From contig NC_083505.1 in assembly GCF_032362555.1 (NCBI RefSeq), positions 5,509,501-5,573,500 on the forward strand: a stretch of DNA of 64,000 nt. Reading direction: 5' to 3'. A model generated the notes under the pieces. That model made no database searches. It was not told the origin of the DNA and saw only the letters and a program-made list of their open reading frames with translations. This document shows positions 1 through 13,900 of the stretch, one piece after another. The translations under genes and the position numbers were made by a program. Origin of the DNA: Amyelois transitella (taxonomy: Eukaryota; Arthropoda; Insecta; Lepidoptera; Pyralidae). How positions within the stretch are numbered: the first letter of the stretch is position 1; every line of letters begins with the position of its first letter.

Positions 1-430
1 TTTAACCACACGGCAGTATTTGGATACACTTCTGTGAATATTACTCGAATGAGTCAATAGAGTTTCCCGATACGATTTCTTGAAACTGTATGTAAATATT
101 AAACTCTCGCATCCGAATCGAGCTACCCATGGGCTGGAGCACGCAAAACATCACGATAGATAAATTTCTTGCGATAAAATCTTAGGGTTCCTTTTCATAT
201 AACAAAATATTGAAAATGCACACAAATTTTGTCATGTAAATCGTGTGGTATCGGATAGTTTAAACTAAGTTTCATTTATATGAATTATTAAGCGATTAAT
301 ATACCAATCATTTTGTAAGTATTCATTCCTTGGTATGCGATGGATAACAAATATCTTAAATTTCAACTTGGGTGGTAAATGATGACAGCTGTACTTTTAG
401 GAAACTTGTGAAATGCTTTTTAAGAATCTA

Positions 431-1085
431 TATATATAAAACTCTTCCGTTACTGAGTGACTGACTGACAGACAACGCACAGTCGAAACTACTGGTCGTA
501 GACAGCTGAAATTTGGAATGTAGGTTCCTTGGGATATGTAGGGGAGCACTAAGAAAGGATTTTTGGAAATTCAACCCCCAAGGGGGGGAAAAGGGGTAAA
601 AACGTTTCTATGAAAAATCTTATTCCTTGGGTTTATAAACTTGAAACTTGGCATGAACACGTACATAGGCAAGTAAATATGTTTGACATTATAAGTTTTT
701 TCAAACTTCCCTCCAATCGTGATTTAGGGGGTGCGATTGGGTGACTGATTTATTAACGCACAGCCGAAACCGCTCGGTATAGGAGTCTGAGATTTTGAAC
801 AGAGGTTCCTTTAGTAACATAAGTGAGCACTAAGAAGGGATTTTTGAAATGTCAAACGGGATAAACTGAGCCGGGGCTGCGGGAAAATTCTAACGAGATA
901 CCGTGGCCCCGGAACGCAAAGGGCAACTGAAGGAACGAGGTGGGTTTTAGTCAGTAAAAGTCTGACACTCCCTTCCGTTCCACCCAGAGCGGGAGAGGTC
1001 ATTTGATGATTTCCCATCCTTAAAAAAAAAGACTTTGTATGACAACTTTCAGTCGTCTCTTTAACATACATAATTATGTACATAC
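431..1085. repeat. Two adjacent diverged copies of a dispersed repeat
   Basis: Two neighbouring blocks (about 431-735 and 736-1085) share the same order of words: a gactgact-like start, 'aacgcacag.cgaaac', a 'gaggttcctt'-like stretch, then 'gagcactaagaa.ggattttt'. The second block ends in 'gtctgacactcccttccg' and 'gagaggtcatttgatgattt', a tail I recognise as common in noctuid genomes. A 90-codon minus frame inside is incidental. Similar starts occur near 19030-19120. Confidence 0.55.
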
Positions 1086-1469
1086 ATGCATAACATTAAT
1101 AACATCACGCCTTTAAATCCCTATTTTGTGTTAACACTACCCATACAAACAGCTAAAAGGAAACAAGTGAAGAGACGAAATTTGTCCGCATCCATTTTCA
1201 CCTAAATTCTTAACGTTAATGAGATTTACTTTTTATTATCAGGTCAACCTAATAGCCTCACATGTACGTATAACTTCGTAAGAATTTTCTTTCAACTCCT
1301 AACCGTTGAGGAGTTGTACCTTCCATCATCAGCTCATTCACATGGGATGATGACTATCAGACGCAAATACTTAAACAGATCTATGAAATTGTCAAAAACG
1401 TAATTGCCTGTAAATTTCTTTTGAGACGATGATTTTGTCTCGCTTTACTTTTTCTATATAGATTTGTAT

Positions 1470-1733
1470 GTATACTAATATTATAAAGAGGAACAATCTA
1501 TTTTTTTATATGTTTGTTTGTTTACACATGTAATCGATAAACTCCGAAACTACTGAATCGATTTCAAACATTCACCATTAGAAAGCTACATCATCCCTGA
1601 GTAACACAGGCTATATTTAATTCCAGTTGTAACAAGATTTCAGCCTGTGGAAGAAAAAGCCCTGTCGAGATCATTAAAAAACGCTATATATAACCGAATT
1701 ACACGTGGGCGAAGCCGCGGGCGGAAAGCTAGT
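1470..1733 (+). mobile_element. Non-autonomous Helitron (Lep1-like)
   Basis: The start carries 'tatactaatattataaagag', followed by 'tgtttgtttgtttac', 'aaactccgaaactactgaat' and a 3' end 'gaagccgcgggcggaaag' closing in CTAGT. This word order is the hallmark of the short non-coding Helitrons that are abundant in Lepidoptera. No helicase coding remains. The 5' TC end is not clean, so the left edge is approximate. Confidence 0.7.
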
Positions 1734-4080
1734 GTATAAATGTAAATTTTAGGATGTTTATGATTTTTAGTCATAAAAATAAAATTAATAAATACTCAAA
1801 CTTAAAAAGCCAAAAATATTATCCCTTAGTTCATTAATTCGCATTTTCATAATAAATAAAATGCATTCTCTTATTTAACTATTCATTGCTGCCTTCTTCC
1901 TCGTATTCGATTAAATTAAGACCTAACTTATATCTCACGTCGTATTTACAAATAAATAATAAGCCACATTCAAACATAAACGAGAATACAATTAATTGAA
2001 ACCCTGAGATATGAATCAAGGTGATTCTGAATGATACAAATAATGAGCTCACGGTTCCTGGAGCATTGTCAATTCATATTACGACTGAACTCACAATTGA
2101 CCTTCTTTGATTAGTCCTCAGACTCGGATACCAATGAAGTGAAACGTTCAACCTGGACAAAAAGTCTATAATAGTCTTCAACTAAATTTGAAATAGACTA
2201 ATACAATATTTTATATTGTGAAATGATTAATAGTTACTCAACCGATCTTCTTATACTGATAGCGGGTATCTTTAATTTTTGGCATCGTTCTCCACCGACA
2301 AGAGTTAGCTCTTAAATTAAAGGAGAGACTCTCTCCGTAGTATTTGCGGTAAATAAGCACGTAAACTTAACGTAGGTAATTGAAGTCACAGGCCCAATAG
2401 CTTAAAGGCCTTAGAAAATTCAGACGCGACAAGCTGGAAACTTGAACAAAACATTAAAGATTTTGAATTAGCTTCTCTGAAATATACACGGAAATTAGCT
2501 TTTATTACTGTGTTATTAAATGACGTTTGAAACATAACTGGCATATTATGTTGCTTCGAGAAAAAAATAGATCATGTGATCTTTATGAGTACGCGAACGA
2601 TGATTGTTAGATCCCGAAAAAACGAACACAACACTTTATTATATATGAAACTAAAAAAAAAACGTAAATACATACTTTATTCTAATACACATTATTCAAA
2701 ATTTTATTGTAGTTTATATTTATTTAGGAATCATCGACATCTGGACGATAGAAGTTTAGCGGGAGCGATGACTCTGGTACGGCCTAAAATTCTTTTTGCA
2801 ACTTACGTCAAGCACTTGCGTCACTTTTAAAGTTACAGAAACACTGGTACATAAATATGTAGTATAAATATACCTCTGATGAAAAATGAGCGTTACTCAT
2901 GTATGCCTGATAGTCTGGTGACTGTATTATTTAAGTTTTAAAAATATCTCTTAGTCAAACATCAAATAAAAGATGTTGTTTAAAACTTCCCTTTAATATT
3001 TCAATATCAAACATGTTTTTAAAACGTGATACAACACATTTTTGCTTTCCACTATTGTAAAAAAACATTTTAAAAAAATTAAATTTTGAAATCTTTATCT
3101 TTTATTTTTATGCAACATTTCTTTTGTCCAAAAAGTAAGTAACAAAGTAACAAAATCAATATTCCTGTACGTTCGTAAACCATAATCCCATTTGTAGTCT
3201 GTCGCCATCGTCAACGAACTCTGAGAAATGCTCGATTCTTATAATATACCAAGTCGTTCCTTATGTTACATGACTGTGTATAATACCTGAATTACACAGA
3301 ATATATATACCTACTTAATTATATATGGCATAAGAATCGATGTCAAATAACGATACACGTGTTGAACCTGGTTTTGGGACTCCGACCCACGCAGGATGCT
3401 ATAGTGTAGTGTTGTAAGTGAGGAGTGTATATTAAACAGTAGATTAATATTGAATCTAAATACGTTCGTCGTTCTCTCTACGTGGCGACCCTGCCTGGAA
3501 CTAAAACAAAACAAACGACGACGGTAGAATGATACCGATGCGTATCATAAGCCCAACCTGCATCTTTTGCCTGAATTATTGTGGCATTTAATAGGATCAG
3601 AATCAGAATGAATCAGTGCACTGTGGTTGAAAGTTCGTCCCTTTGCAAGTATTTATCTTGTACTATGTATTCACAAACAACATTTCTTATCATACTCTCG
3701 AATAAGATATGATAGTGACAATGACTCTGTTTGAATGGTGCATACATGCATGATGCATGCCGTTGGTGCATGATTTTTTTTGTTTATACATATAAAGATT
3801 TAGCCGTATTTAAGTTATTAAATTATTTCAGTATGTTATTATTATGTTTCAACCTTTGCATGTGATTTTGCATGTTTTAATGTACTTCACAAAAAGGAAC
3901 ACCTTTAAATATATAGGATACTTTGCTATCCTTGTTTTACACCGACTGCGAGGGTCGTGGGCGATCCAGTACCAGTCAATTGTCTAGCCACGCTGTTTGA
4001 ATCGCCGCCGTAATGATGGAAACTAACACTGACGTGAATAATACAGGTACACTGGACTAATATTCTCTACAAAATAGCAG

Positions 4081-4130
4081 CTAGTGTTTGGCCCAGTTTG
4101 AAGCGCCTCCTGAACGCGCAAGACATGAAG
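4081..4130 (+). other. Exon-like island, unassigned
   Basis: A 50-nt GC-richer segment follows a 'ctctacaaaatagcag' acceptor-like end and is followed by 'gtactt', a moderate donor. In one frame it is open with a plausible peptide (SVWPSLKRLLNAQDMK; phase 1 in, phase 0 out). I recognise no family and can join it to no neighbour. It may be an isolated cassette exon, a non-coding exon or chance. Confidence 0.15.
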
Positions 4131-7100
4131 GTACTTAAATATAACATTAAAAGCAAAGGGCCGCCGTGTCATGTGATTAAAATTTGTTTGAATTGCGATG
4201 TGGAATAACTTAAAAAATAACGCTGGAAATAAATGGAAACAAAAATATTGATGCCCATTTTAACATTACCAATTATGAAGTACAGAGTTTACATTATAGA
4301 GATCAGTGGAGAGTGTCAACATTCCTATTGCCGACGACCGGTCACCGGCACCGTCCCTCCAAGAAGCAGCTCTTTTATCATGCAGTCATAAAATATGGGA
4401 CACGAAATAAATTGTGAAAATAAATAGAAAAGTGCTGAGATTTATTTTAGTGTTTATCTGCAAAATTATCAGATGTTTGAATAACACACTTTTATAGCAA
4501 ATAAAGTGTTAACAAAAAAGCAAATAATCGGCTTTTTGAAGAAGGAGGTTTATAATATATACAGGTAAAAATTATATTAGCATTGTATCATGTCTCACAA
4601 TGATTATACAGTAAAAATAAACTGCAATATATAAAACCAAACTGTATAACTACTGTAAGTAACGGTATTTCGCCGACATGTTTAATTATATAGGTTAAAA
4701 GGCCAACCCGACGCGATACATATTTTTCTATCGTAATTTTGCGTAACACTTGTTAATTTGAGATCCCGTGACGTCAGTTTCTTCACCAATTTATTTCCGT
4801 AGGCCCTTGCGAAAGAAGCCGGACCTTGCTTGGCATGTTTATAAAAGTTTTTAAGAAATGTTACAAATCGGTGAAGCAATCGTATGTTCCTTGATTTAAT
4901 TTAAACATTATGATCATAGAAAAGTTTACAACAACCTTGTTATTCGTAAGCATACAAGTGATATGAACAGTTTGTCATCAAGTCATCAATTATTTTTATT
5001 TCGCAATGATATCTTTACATTCGTTACATAAATAAATTTTAATAGCAGTTTTTATTTGAGTACAGTGATCATCAGTACATATAATGAAACAGTAAAAAAA
5101 AATTGTCTGTACTACTGTACTGTAATGACCTGATCTATAAATAGATCTGATCGGCACATTTTCAAATTATTAATTTTTTTCACGTCTGGATCGAGATCCC
5201 CTCCCCTCCGGGAAGACCTAACTGGGATGAAAGCCAGGCCAGCCAGTTCTATAAATTAAAAAAAATATATTATTAGATACAAGTAAGTACTGTAGCTATC
5301 TGTACAGAATGACGGAGGTATTTATTACCACGCCACGGAACACGAAACACCAACAATTCGTTCAGCCATGTTTTTTATTCCCAGACTTCAGAAAATGGCA
5401 ATCTCTTTATCAAGTTGTGCACGACATATGCTGTCTTCTATTGTATTCAAAACAGTAGTACCTACCTACTTAAAACAATGCGTCTTTTACTTTACATAAT
5501 TTGTGAATAATATAAAATTTGAAATATGTGTCTTAAATCAAATCTTTATTTTTACATTATTTAATATTAATGAAGCATGAAAACGTTATATAAATGTAAT
5601 GATGTTTTTAAACCAAATGATTTTAAGGATTTGTGAAGCTGTCGTTTTTGAGTAAATACCTACTTACTTCTGGGTTTCAAAATCTTTTATTATCATACTG
5701 GACAGTTTTGCGTTGTATTCAAACTAATACAAAGTAAAACTCTTTGATATTTCTAGCTTATCGTAAACACCTAAGTTTACAGGCAGAATGATAAGTCCTA
5801 AAGATTTATGTGATAGACTGAACATTGCGAGGGTTTAATCAAAGAAGAATCTTATCAAACAATCTTGATAGACACATCTCCGATAACCAAAATAAATGAT
5901 AACAAATAACATGAAAATGTTCCATTGACTCATTTCTATTTAATCTAATAGAGATGTTTTCCATATGAAGATGCTCATCAAACTATTTATATCTCGATGC
6001 ATGCATATTTTTTTCAAAAATAACTTAACAAACTTTCTTTGAGACCAAAATAGATATACATACGCCTACGATATTTATTTAACATACAAGCAAGATATCC
6101 TAAATAAACCGGATACATCGTATGACTAAAATTCAGTGGGATTTGGGAGTATTAAGTAAATAAATAAATATATATACGGAACAGAATACAGAGATTGAGT
6201 TAGCCCCGAAGTAAGTTCGAGACTTGTGTTGGGAGATTCCAACTCAATGATACTATATTTTATAATAAATACTCATATAGATAAACTTCCAAGACCTAGG
6301 ACAATCAGGGAAAGTTCGTGTCCCATCTTGCCCTGGCCGGGATTTCCTGCTGATAATTTAAACTTTTCCTTTCCGGTTTTTATAAAAATTATGATTAAAA
6401 TAAATCTTTACTTTTTTTGGAAACTCATTTTGTGGAATCCTCAAATGGCTGCTCTACTAGTGTCATCTAAATGGAAATGAGTAAGTGGCGGCTACAGTGG
6501 TACCGGTGACCGATTCCCCAGACGAGTCGGGCGCCGGTCGGACCACTTTCACTGCTCATAAAGCACATGACGAATGTGAGTACAAACACATCTAGATCTG
6601 TAAGAAGTTTCTCGTTGGATTATTACATACATATCGTCACTTCTATATCCCTTAAGGCGTAGACTAGGCCAACAGTCTCGAAAAGATTGAAAGGACTCCA
6701 AAGGATGGATAGTGACAGTGTATGCTCATATATGATATAGTTTGGTTGGCAACACAAAGACTGCTTGAAATATTAAAAATACTTTTTTTTTGTGAATAGA
6801 AACAAATCCACTAGGTAACGAATATTATTTTCAGCATTCAGCATTTCTTCCATTGTAGGTTTTTGATAATGTTTACGTTTTATATTATATTTTATATATG
6901 ATACTTATAAATAAACAAATTAAAAAGGTAAGTTGCCATTTCTATTTGAAATACGAATAATATTAAAATTTTAAATAAGTAAATATATTATTAATGCATT
7001 TGCATAAAGGTAATGCTAAAATTTAGTTAAACTTATTCATTTTTGAATTTCAAAATGACTATGTTGCCAGCCTTCTGTGCACACGAAGTAGTTGCTATGC

Positions 7101-10100
7101 AGCGACTGTATAATTTGTTAATTTAATTTGAGTTTGTAATCGCCTTTTTTATAAGTAATTTTAGTTTGTATGCATTTCTTGAATACAATTCTACTATAAA
7201 GTATACCGGCTGACTTGTTTAAAGACCAGCCAAATCCTATTGTGATTGATGTTAACTTGTGAAATTACATTGAGTTAGTATATGATTTTATTTTAATCCA
7301 CATGTACACAAAACAAGTGGGTACGTGCTCTGCACATAAGCGTTATCGGGTAAGTACCTTTATTCGAATATGAAGCAATACACACGCAAAAACCCAATGT
7401 TTATCTAACTTTATCTCGGAATTGTGATATGAACAATTCCGAGATTCAAAATAATGGGTCTCTTATTTTCTTACTCGACTACGACGAATAAAAATGGTAC
7501 GTACTATGAATAAGAGTTATATGTGTATAAATCGTGTGTGCCGTCGAAGTGTTTTACTGTTGAATTGATTGCAACGTGAATAAATTGACAAAAGAGTCCC
7601 ACTTTATGTATGGAAAATATTGGTATTGGCAATTTTTAAGACACAATTTTAAATACAAATTGATGAACCCTTAAATATAAAAAATATCTTGATGGAAGAA
7701 AATATTTATCACAGCCCATTAACAGAGCACTTCATAACATAGTGAATGATAAACTGAAAGCTACTACTTATCTTTGAAAGCGCCAAGTCTACATAAAATT
7801 TCCATGAACTTAACCAAAAACCAATATTTTTTTTACTAATATTTCACTGTTATAATGAATAAACCAAAATTTAGAAAGTGATTTAACGAAATAACGCTAG
7901 TTTTTATTTTATCATTCAAATTCTAGATTTAATTTAAATATCTATTAATTAACTACTTAAACATTTTTTTAATCGTAAATGATCTGCTGATCCACATACA
8001 TGTTGAATAACTTTCCATTCGCATTAACGTTTCCTGCAAAATATATTAGTTATTAAGTACATAGTTGGTAAGTAAGTGAATATTAAACAGTTGAAAAATT
8101 TCTTTAGATCCGACCCGCCCCGCCCGACTGAACCAGATCAATTTTTTAAATTGATTTATTGATTCAAACCAATACCAGTAATAAATTTTCTTCTTCTTCG
8201 TTATCTTTTCCCACTTTCTATGTGGCGTCGGCACAGTATATGTTTAGTTCTTTCAATGCAATGAGGAAATGCTGGAAGCTATGGGAATCCTTGGTCCCCG
8301 GAAAAATGCAGGGTTTTTTTAGGTTAATAAATTTTGACTAAATATGTTTATGACGCCTGTTTTTTTTTATTATTATTTTAAACTTGTAAAAAGGACTACT
8401 TATTTCTACCAATTGGTTTGGTAAATTTTTCAATATGACTGTACCAACATAATACATTACCTTCAGTTCAAATAGAAATATTTATTTCTTGTATATTAAT
8501 ACAGTTAATTTCCGGAAAGTTTTATATTCCAGGTAACTGCCAAATTTGAACTAAGAAATGATGTCTCAGAAATTCCCGCGGGAATGGAAATTAACGGTAT
8601 TTTTCCTTTTTCGCAGGCGAAGACGGGGGCGTATGTAGTACATACATAGCCTTATAGCAATAACTATAATTAAGAATTTCAAATTAGCAATTTTATGCAA
8701 ACTGAAAGTTGCAGACCTCATTTATGATGAAAGTAGTCATGCCTTTTTTGAACGAAAAGTGGTAAATTATGAAGATCAATTTTGTGTCAATAAATTACTT
8801 TTATTATATTACAAATTCGGTTTAGTTTTAGATAAAGCTGCTCCCTATATACGAGTATCTACATACTCTCATTGTCTTCATACTTACACAGTAACGACCA
8901 AGAGTCGTCAGTGAAGTTTGAATACAATTAGATCAATGGATAAGAAACGGATAAATAAAATTGAACATAAATAAATCATTTAATTTCTTATTACAAGCCG
9001 CCTCCTACGTATGTTTCTCTTCCAGACTACATCTCTATTCAATAATAAATAAATCATCACGAACAAAACAAAATGGGTGTATTTCGTGAGCCCTGACGTC
9101 ACTAACGTCCAAACACAGCTGTCTTCTCTCAGCTCGACGAAGCTGTCACACACGCTATTATTTTTATCTGAAAATCTTGTTTCATCATTAATCCTTAAAC
9201 TTACATCCAAGATATTGGTATATTCTCCGTGGAGTATTAATCAAAACGAAAGATCAACTAAATTATAATTCAGAGAGTGCATTTCGTAAATTATGCGCAT
9301 AAGCTATTATAAAACTAGGTTTTCATCGTTTAATTAATCCTGGTGAATATGAAAGTTGTAGAGGTACACAGCAACTCGTCAGGATTCAAAGGTTTTATTA
9401 AATACTATAAATTAAAATAAGCTTACCTTCTATCACAGAACTTAAAGATACTAGACTTAAAGATGTATCTATGAATATATGTAGGTGTATCTAGCCCGGA
9501 CTGTCTAGTTCATTCAGTAGGTATATGGAAAAAGACTAAAACTTAAGTTTGAAAGAAACAAAAGAATCTAGATCAGTCTGAAAACGATCAATATAAAGTA
9601 GTTTCAAATAACTAATAGTGAACAAACCGAATGTCTTTTGAAGATGGGGGAATATCCACTTGCAATGTACACACATCGTCAGTCTAAGTGTGTCAAACCT
9701 ACCAATGTATTGATATTTAATTACCTACGTTGTCGACAGCTTTTCTAGTCTAGCTAATAATCTCAACGTAGTGATTAAGGTGTACGTCAAAAAGATATAA
9801 TATATCTTATATTATAAGTCAATCACCTTGTTAGCCAACACCACAGAATAAATAAATGACATTATAAATGGCTCAGTAACCATTCCTACGGGGACCAGCG
9901 TCGCGTCAACACTTCTTTTCAGCAATTACTAAAAACACAATATTTTTTACGCAATTTTTGTGAAGTACATGACAGAGAGCGGATGTAACACTAGAGCTTC
10001 AGTAAATGTAATTCAAGAGACTTCATTCACCCTTGAAAAAAAAACTTTTCCCATTAGTTACTTTTTTTTAGTATTCCGCTGAAAGACTGTCAGATAATAT

Positions 10101-10859
10101 ATAAATTGAAATATCCCTCAGTTTGTACAGGTGGTGAAATATGAATATGATTGTCTGCCTACTCCACCACATGTCAAGGATGGAAGATAATTGTGATCTT
10201 TGGAAGATATCCAACATGTCCCCACTGGTGTCTAGTTCATCCACCTATTTGCGACATATGAATTAATATGAACCAACTCTGATATTTATATATAGGTAGT
10301 AGGTGCTTGAAATTATTAATTGTACACAGAAACATACATGTGCTGTATAACAAATCTACGTTCATAAGATAGAAGTAACTTGGACAGACATCATAAAAAA
10401 AACGAAAAAAGTGTCAAGAACGTAAATCTGTAGTTAAATGTCTCTCCACTTAGCCATGTTCTAATCTTGCTCACTTTTAAGTTCATTGGGTCCCGTATCA
10501 ATCCTCAGCTGTCGACGTCAAACAATGATTTTCAGGCCGCCGAGCTTTAGTAAATGGGGCAAGCTGAAAAAGGGAGGCATAACCAGAAATTTGGCCCTCA
10601 GCTATAGTTTTACTTAATCTTTACGTAAAGATTGTAAGTTCTATATAAAAACGAACTAATTACCAATCACCTAGAACATTTTACGTTTCAATTGTCTCTA
10701 ATTCTAGGTAGTCAATGAAACGTGTTTTAATCAAGTGACCGAAATAAATTACGTTAGCGAAGGTTGGAATTCGCAAACTGGCCAGTCACCAGTCCCTGCG
10801 TATAACAATGAGTTTATTTATTGATATTTTGCTGACAATCTAATGAACTCATGCTGAGA
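4131..10859. other. AT-rich stretch, no gene confirmed
   Basis: About 6.7 kb without a supportable gene. A SINE-like fragment sits near 6642-6720 ('ccttaaggcgtagactaggc', 'caacagtctcgaaaagattg'). Near 8570-8640 there is a fragment with 'cccgcgggaatggaaatt', a word that recurs near 23740 and 34470. Opposed open frames at 8980-9268 lie on the two strands of one slightly GC-richer patch and show no family motif. One exon-like island (6522-6575) is listed separately. Confidence 0.5.
6522..6575 (+). other. Exon-like GC-rich island, unassigned
   Basis: A 54-nt segment lies between an acceptor-like 'gaccgattccccag' and a strong donor 'gtgagt'. In frame it reads 17 codons, ESGAGRTTFTAHKAHDE, with phase 1 on both sides, so it is a symmetric exon candidate. 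The open frame also extends upstream through 'VPVTDSPD', so an earlier acceptor near 6497 is possible. The surrounding sequence is very AT-rich. I do not recognise the peptide. It could also be a transposon relic, since a similar 'accggtgaccg' word occurs in reverse complement near 4335. Confidence 0.2.
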
Positions 10860-10918
10860 AATATAGAAAGGACTTCTTTTAAACATTAACAATGTTTAAA
10901 AGAAGTCCTTTCTATATT
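10860..10918. repeat. Perfect 28-bp inverted repeat with 3-nt loop
   Basis: The arms 10860-10887 and 10891-10918 are exact reverse complements, beginning 'aatatagaaaggacttcttt' on the left, with only AAC between them. It would form a long stem when transcribed or extruded. There is no target-site duplication or coding content to show its origin. It could be the fused ends of a small DNA transposon. Confidence 0.9.
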
Positions 10919-13900
10919 AATTAGAAATATCAGCTAAATCTATTCAATGGAGCTTTACATTTTGATTGAGCACGTAGAGCTTTATTCTTTGACTGAACGT
11001 TAATAATTATATTATATCAGTAACTTTTCACTTTCTTTTCTTAATGTCGCCAACAATTAACTTTATTGTGTCTTACTTAAGTAGTAGGTACTCCCTCAAA
11101 ATGCAGCTTAAGAATACGTGTTAACTAACTTGCAAAGAAATCATCATACTAGTATTAAAAAAGAGGAAATATATGTATTATTAAAATATATAAATCTACG
11201 CATGTTATTTATTATTGTACCCAAAGAACTAGTGAACGAATTTAATTAAAACTACTTTTTTTAAAGCTTTTTGTTGAGTACTACACTATCTTTATAAACA
11301 GGAAATAACGGTCTATGCATATACAAATATAAATTATACTAATTTTTCCTATGGAGATCCACATAAGAAAAAAAATTCTGTTTAGCCGAATGTATGTCCA
11401 CTTCAGATTTCGAGCGAAACATTGTTTTTCAATCTATTGAGTGAGGTTACCTACTCAAACTCATTATATTCATATAAGTAATACTGCCGGCACTGTGACG
11501 TAACCTTATGTGGAGCAGTTAAACTGGAACAAGTCTCGTTTATTAAGCCTGCAGGCGTTCTTATCGTGTTATTCTGCATAATATTTGCTACGTATGTAAT
11601 ACTTTTTTATCTTACACCGGTACTTATCAATGAATTAAAAATAGACGCAAACATAATTTCATACTGGTTCATGTTAAAAATTTTATTATAACTTTCATTG
11701 TAATATTTTAACCCGTGGTTAGGTAGATAGGTCATTGTGAAATGGACGGCGGATTTTTCTGTACACAGGTACATAATATTAAAAGGTATTATGTAGATGT
11801 ATCATAGCTATTTATTTGAATTTGAATTTTTCAGATCTAAGTCCAAAAAGTGTAATACTATTTTTTTCTCATTCTGTTTAAGTAGGTACATATTTACATA
11901 TATTACATAGATATTTACACATAGCACACCTATTTCCCGGAGGAATAGGCATATCCTACATCTTTCCACTTGCGACGCTTACTTCTTTTGCTGCCAAATC
12001 CATTTTTTTTTTTCAAGGAATCGATAAATGGTAGGTATATATACTCTTGACCTGTCTTTTCACCATAACGTCCCCGATTTAGGTAATCAGGACATGTTGG
12101 TCTAACTTCTCTCTTTCTACGTCCTCTTTAGCAGTTTTATACTAGAGTAGTAATTATGCAATACAGTACTTAGTACCTGGATAATTCGCAACGGAAACTA
12201 CGTCCACTATTTCTTAACTGAATTTGATTAAATAATTTCCTTGTTACCCCACATCTTACTGTCCTCTAATCCAGCGATCAACATTTTTTCACTGCATTGT
12301 GCAGTGTACAAACAATAACAATAGAAACCGGAACAAAACAATGCCTACTAAACTGAATGAAAACCGAGACACGTAATGTAAATAAGTTTTTATGACTGTA
12401 TTATTCAAAGTTTCATAATACTATAAATCTTAGTTTACATTAAACGACTTTTCAAAAAATTGGATTTCGTGACAAAGTGAAGGCTCTACCCACTACATGA
12501 GGTGGGGGTGCGTGCCAGCCTCGCGTGCGCTGCTAGGGATCACGACAAACACTAACCTTATACTTAGATACCAAATGCAATGTCTACAAAAGAAGTATTG
12601 ATAAACTCAAACAAAGGCAATACGGTATAATTTTATAATTCTTTATTATAGGTTCGATTTTCAGCCGGGCGTTGAGTTAGTAAATATCATTTAACATATC
12701 ATTTATACGATGCGCTTAGTGTAAAAGGTATAAATGTAAAATGTGCCATATACATAATCAAAACTCATTCGTTTTCTTTACATATTACCATGTGTAGACT
12801 TCATAATCTGTACAAATTATGTAATTCTAATAAAATACTTTCCGATCAATTCTGTAAACCGACCATCATGAAACCGCAAGAAAAATCCACTCAATCAGTC
12901 GTGTTTCGGACTTCTCGATGCTTACGCTGATATTATGCAGGTAAGGTAAGCAATGAATATTTAATGAGAGCGAGTGGACAGTAAACGGTGTTTTATATTC
13001 ATGGGTTCTGGCAGTTCGAGGGCCTTTGATCGCGAGCCGAGTAATCGCTAATGAGTGAGACAGGTCGCCTTTGCTACTACGAATGTATACGAATTGCAGG
13101 AAACAATTTCTCTGCACCGGATGCTTGCTTCAACCAGCGTCTGTGCAATGCACTTTTTGCCTTGATCACTTCCATTGTGTATCTTCAGGTAAAACACACG
13201 TTACAGACACGTATTGCAAGAAATATTTAATAATCTCCTCTATTTTCCTTTTGTTTTTGTTTGAATCGAGAGTTGCTCAAAAAGGTGTATCGAATGAAAA
13301 TTACTATGAATTTTTTTGTAAGAAAATAGAATACTCGTATATAATAGAAGTAACATGTACCTGTAGACGCATATAGCTATAAAAACAATCACAGGAAAAA
13401 CAATGGGTTAACGACCTTTAAGTTATTTTAGCCTCCGCTTTTGGTCTACAAATATTTTAAATGTTGACTTTGTAGACCACAATGAAGGTATGATAATTAC
13501 ATACTTAGTAACCAAATGGGTTGTATAGAATAAAAACGAGAATTTGTAAGAAGATCATCTCTGGCGGACCTTGAGCTGATAAGATGATTATTCTATATTT
13601 GACTATTGAATTTATTGCATTGATGTAATAAATTTACAAATAACGAATGAGTGTATATAGTATTTGAATATAAAACAACGTCGATATAGTTCTTTCATAA
13701 ATCATAACCATATCAATGTTTTATTATGATTTATCGGTATGATCAAAATACATAGTGAACAAATATCGGTATTTCGATCGATAAATGACGCGCATGAAGC
13801 GAAGGGATCAAAATCTTATCGTATTTGTATATTATTAGCTTCCAGTTCCGGGCAGACGGCACGTTTTGGCAACATGAGTTCATGTGCTAATCTCTCATAA

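Larger units (their letters stand above)
1..4080. other. AT-rich stretch with repeat relics, no gene seen
   Basis: No reading frame here has the composition or splice signals of a gene. It contains the diverged repeat pair at 431-1085 and a Helitron at 1470-1733, listed separately. The rest is AT-rich sequence with no recognised content. It may be intergenic, or part of a long intron of the kinase gene whose first exon lies at 24479-24656 and which is transcribed leftward. Confidence 0.5.

Noticed and set aside
8980-9268. Opposed frames of 63 and 76 codons, the minus one resembling a protein in part (DSFVELREDSCVWTL)
   Set aside because: No start context, splice partner or family; both strands of one patch are open, which favours chance.
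13071-13376. Cys-rich plus-strand frame with a donor-like cttcag|gtaaaac
   Set aside because: Poor acceptor, Cys spacing fits no known finger, and the other open frame gives an equally plausible but different peptide.
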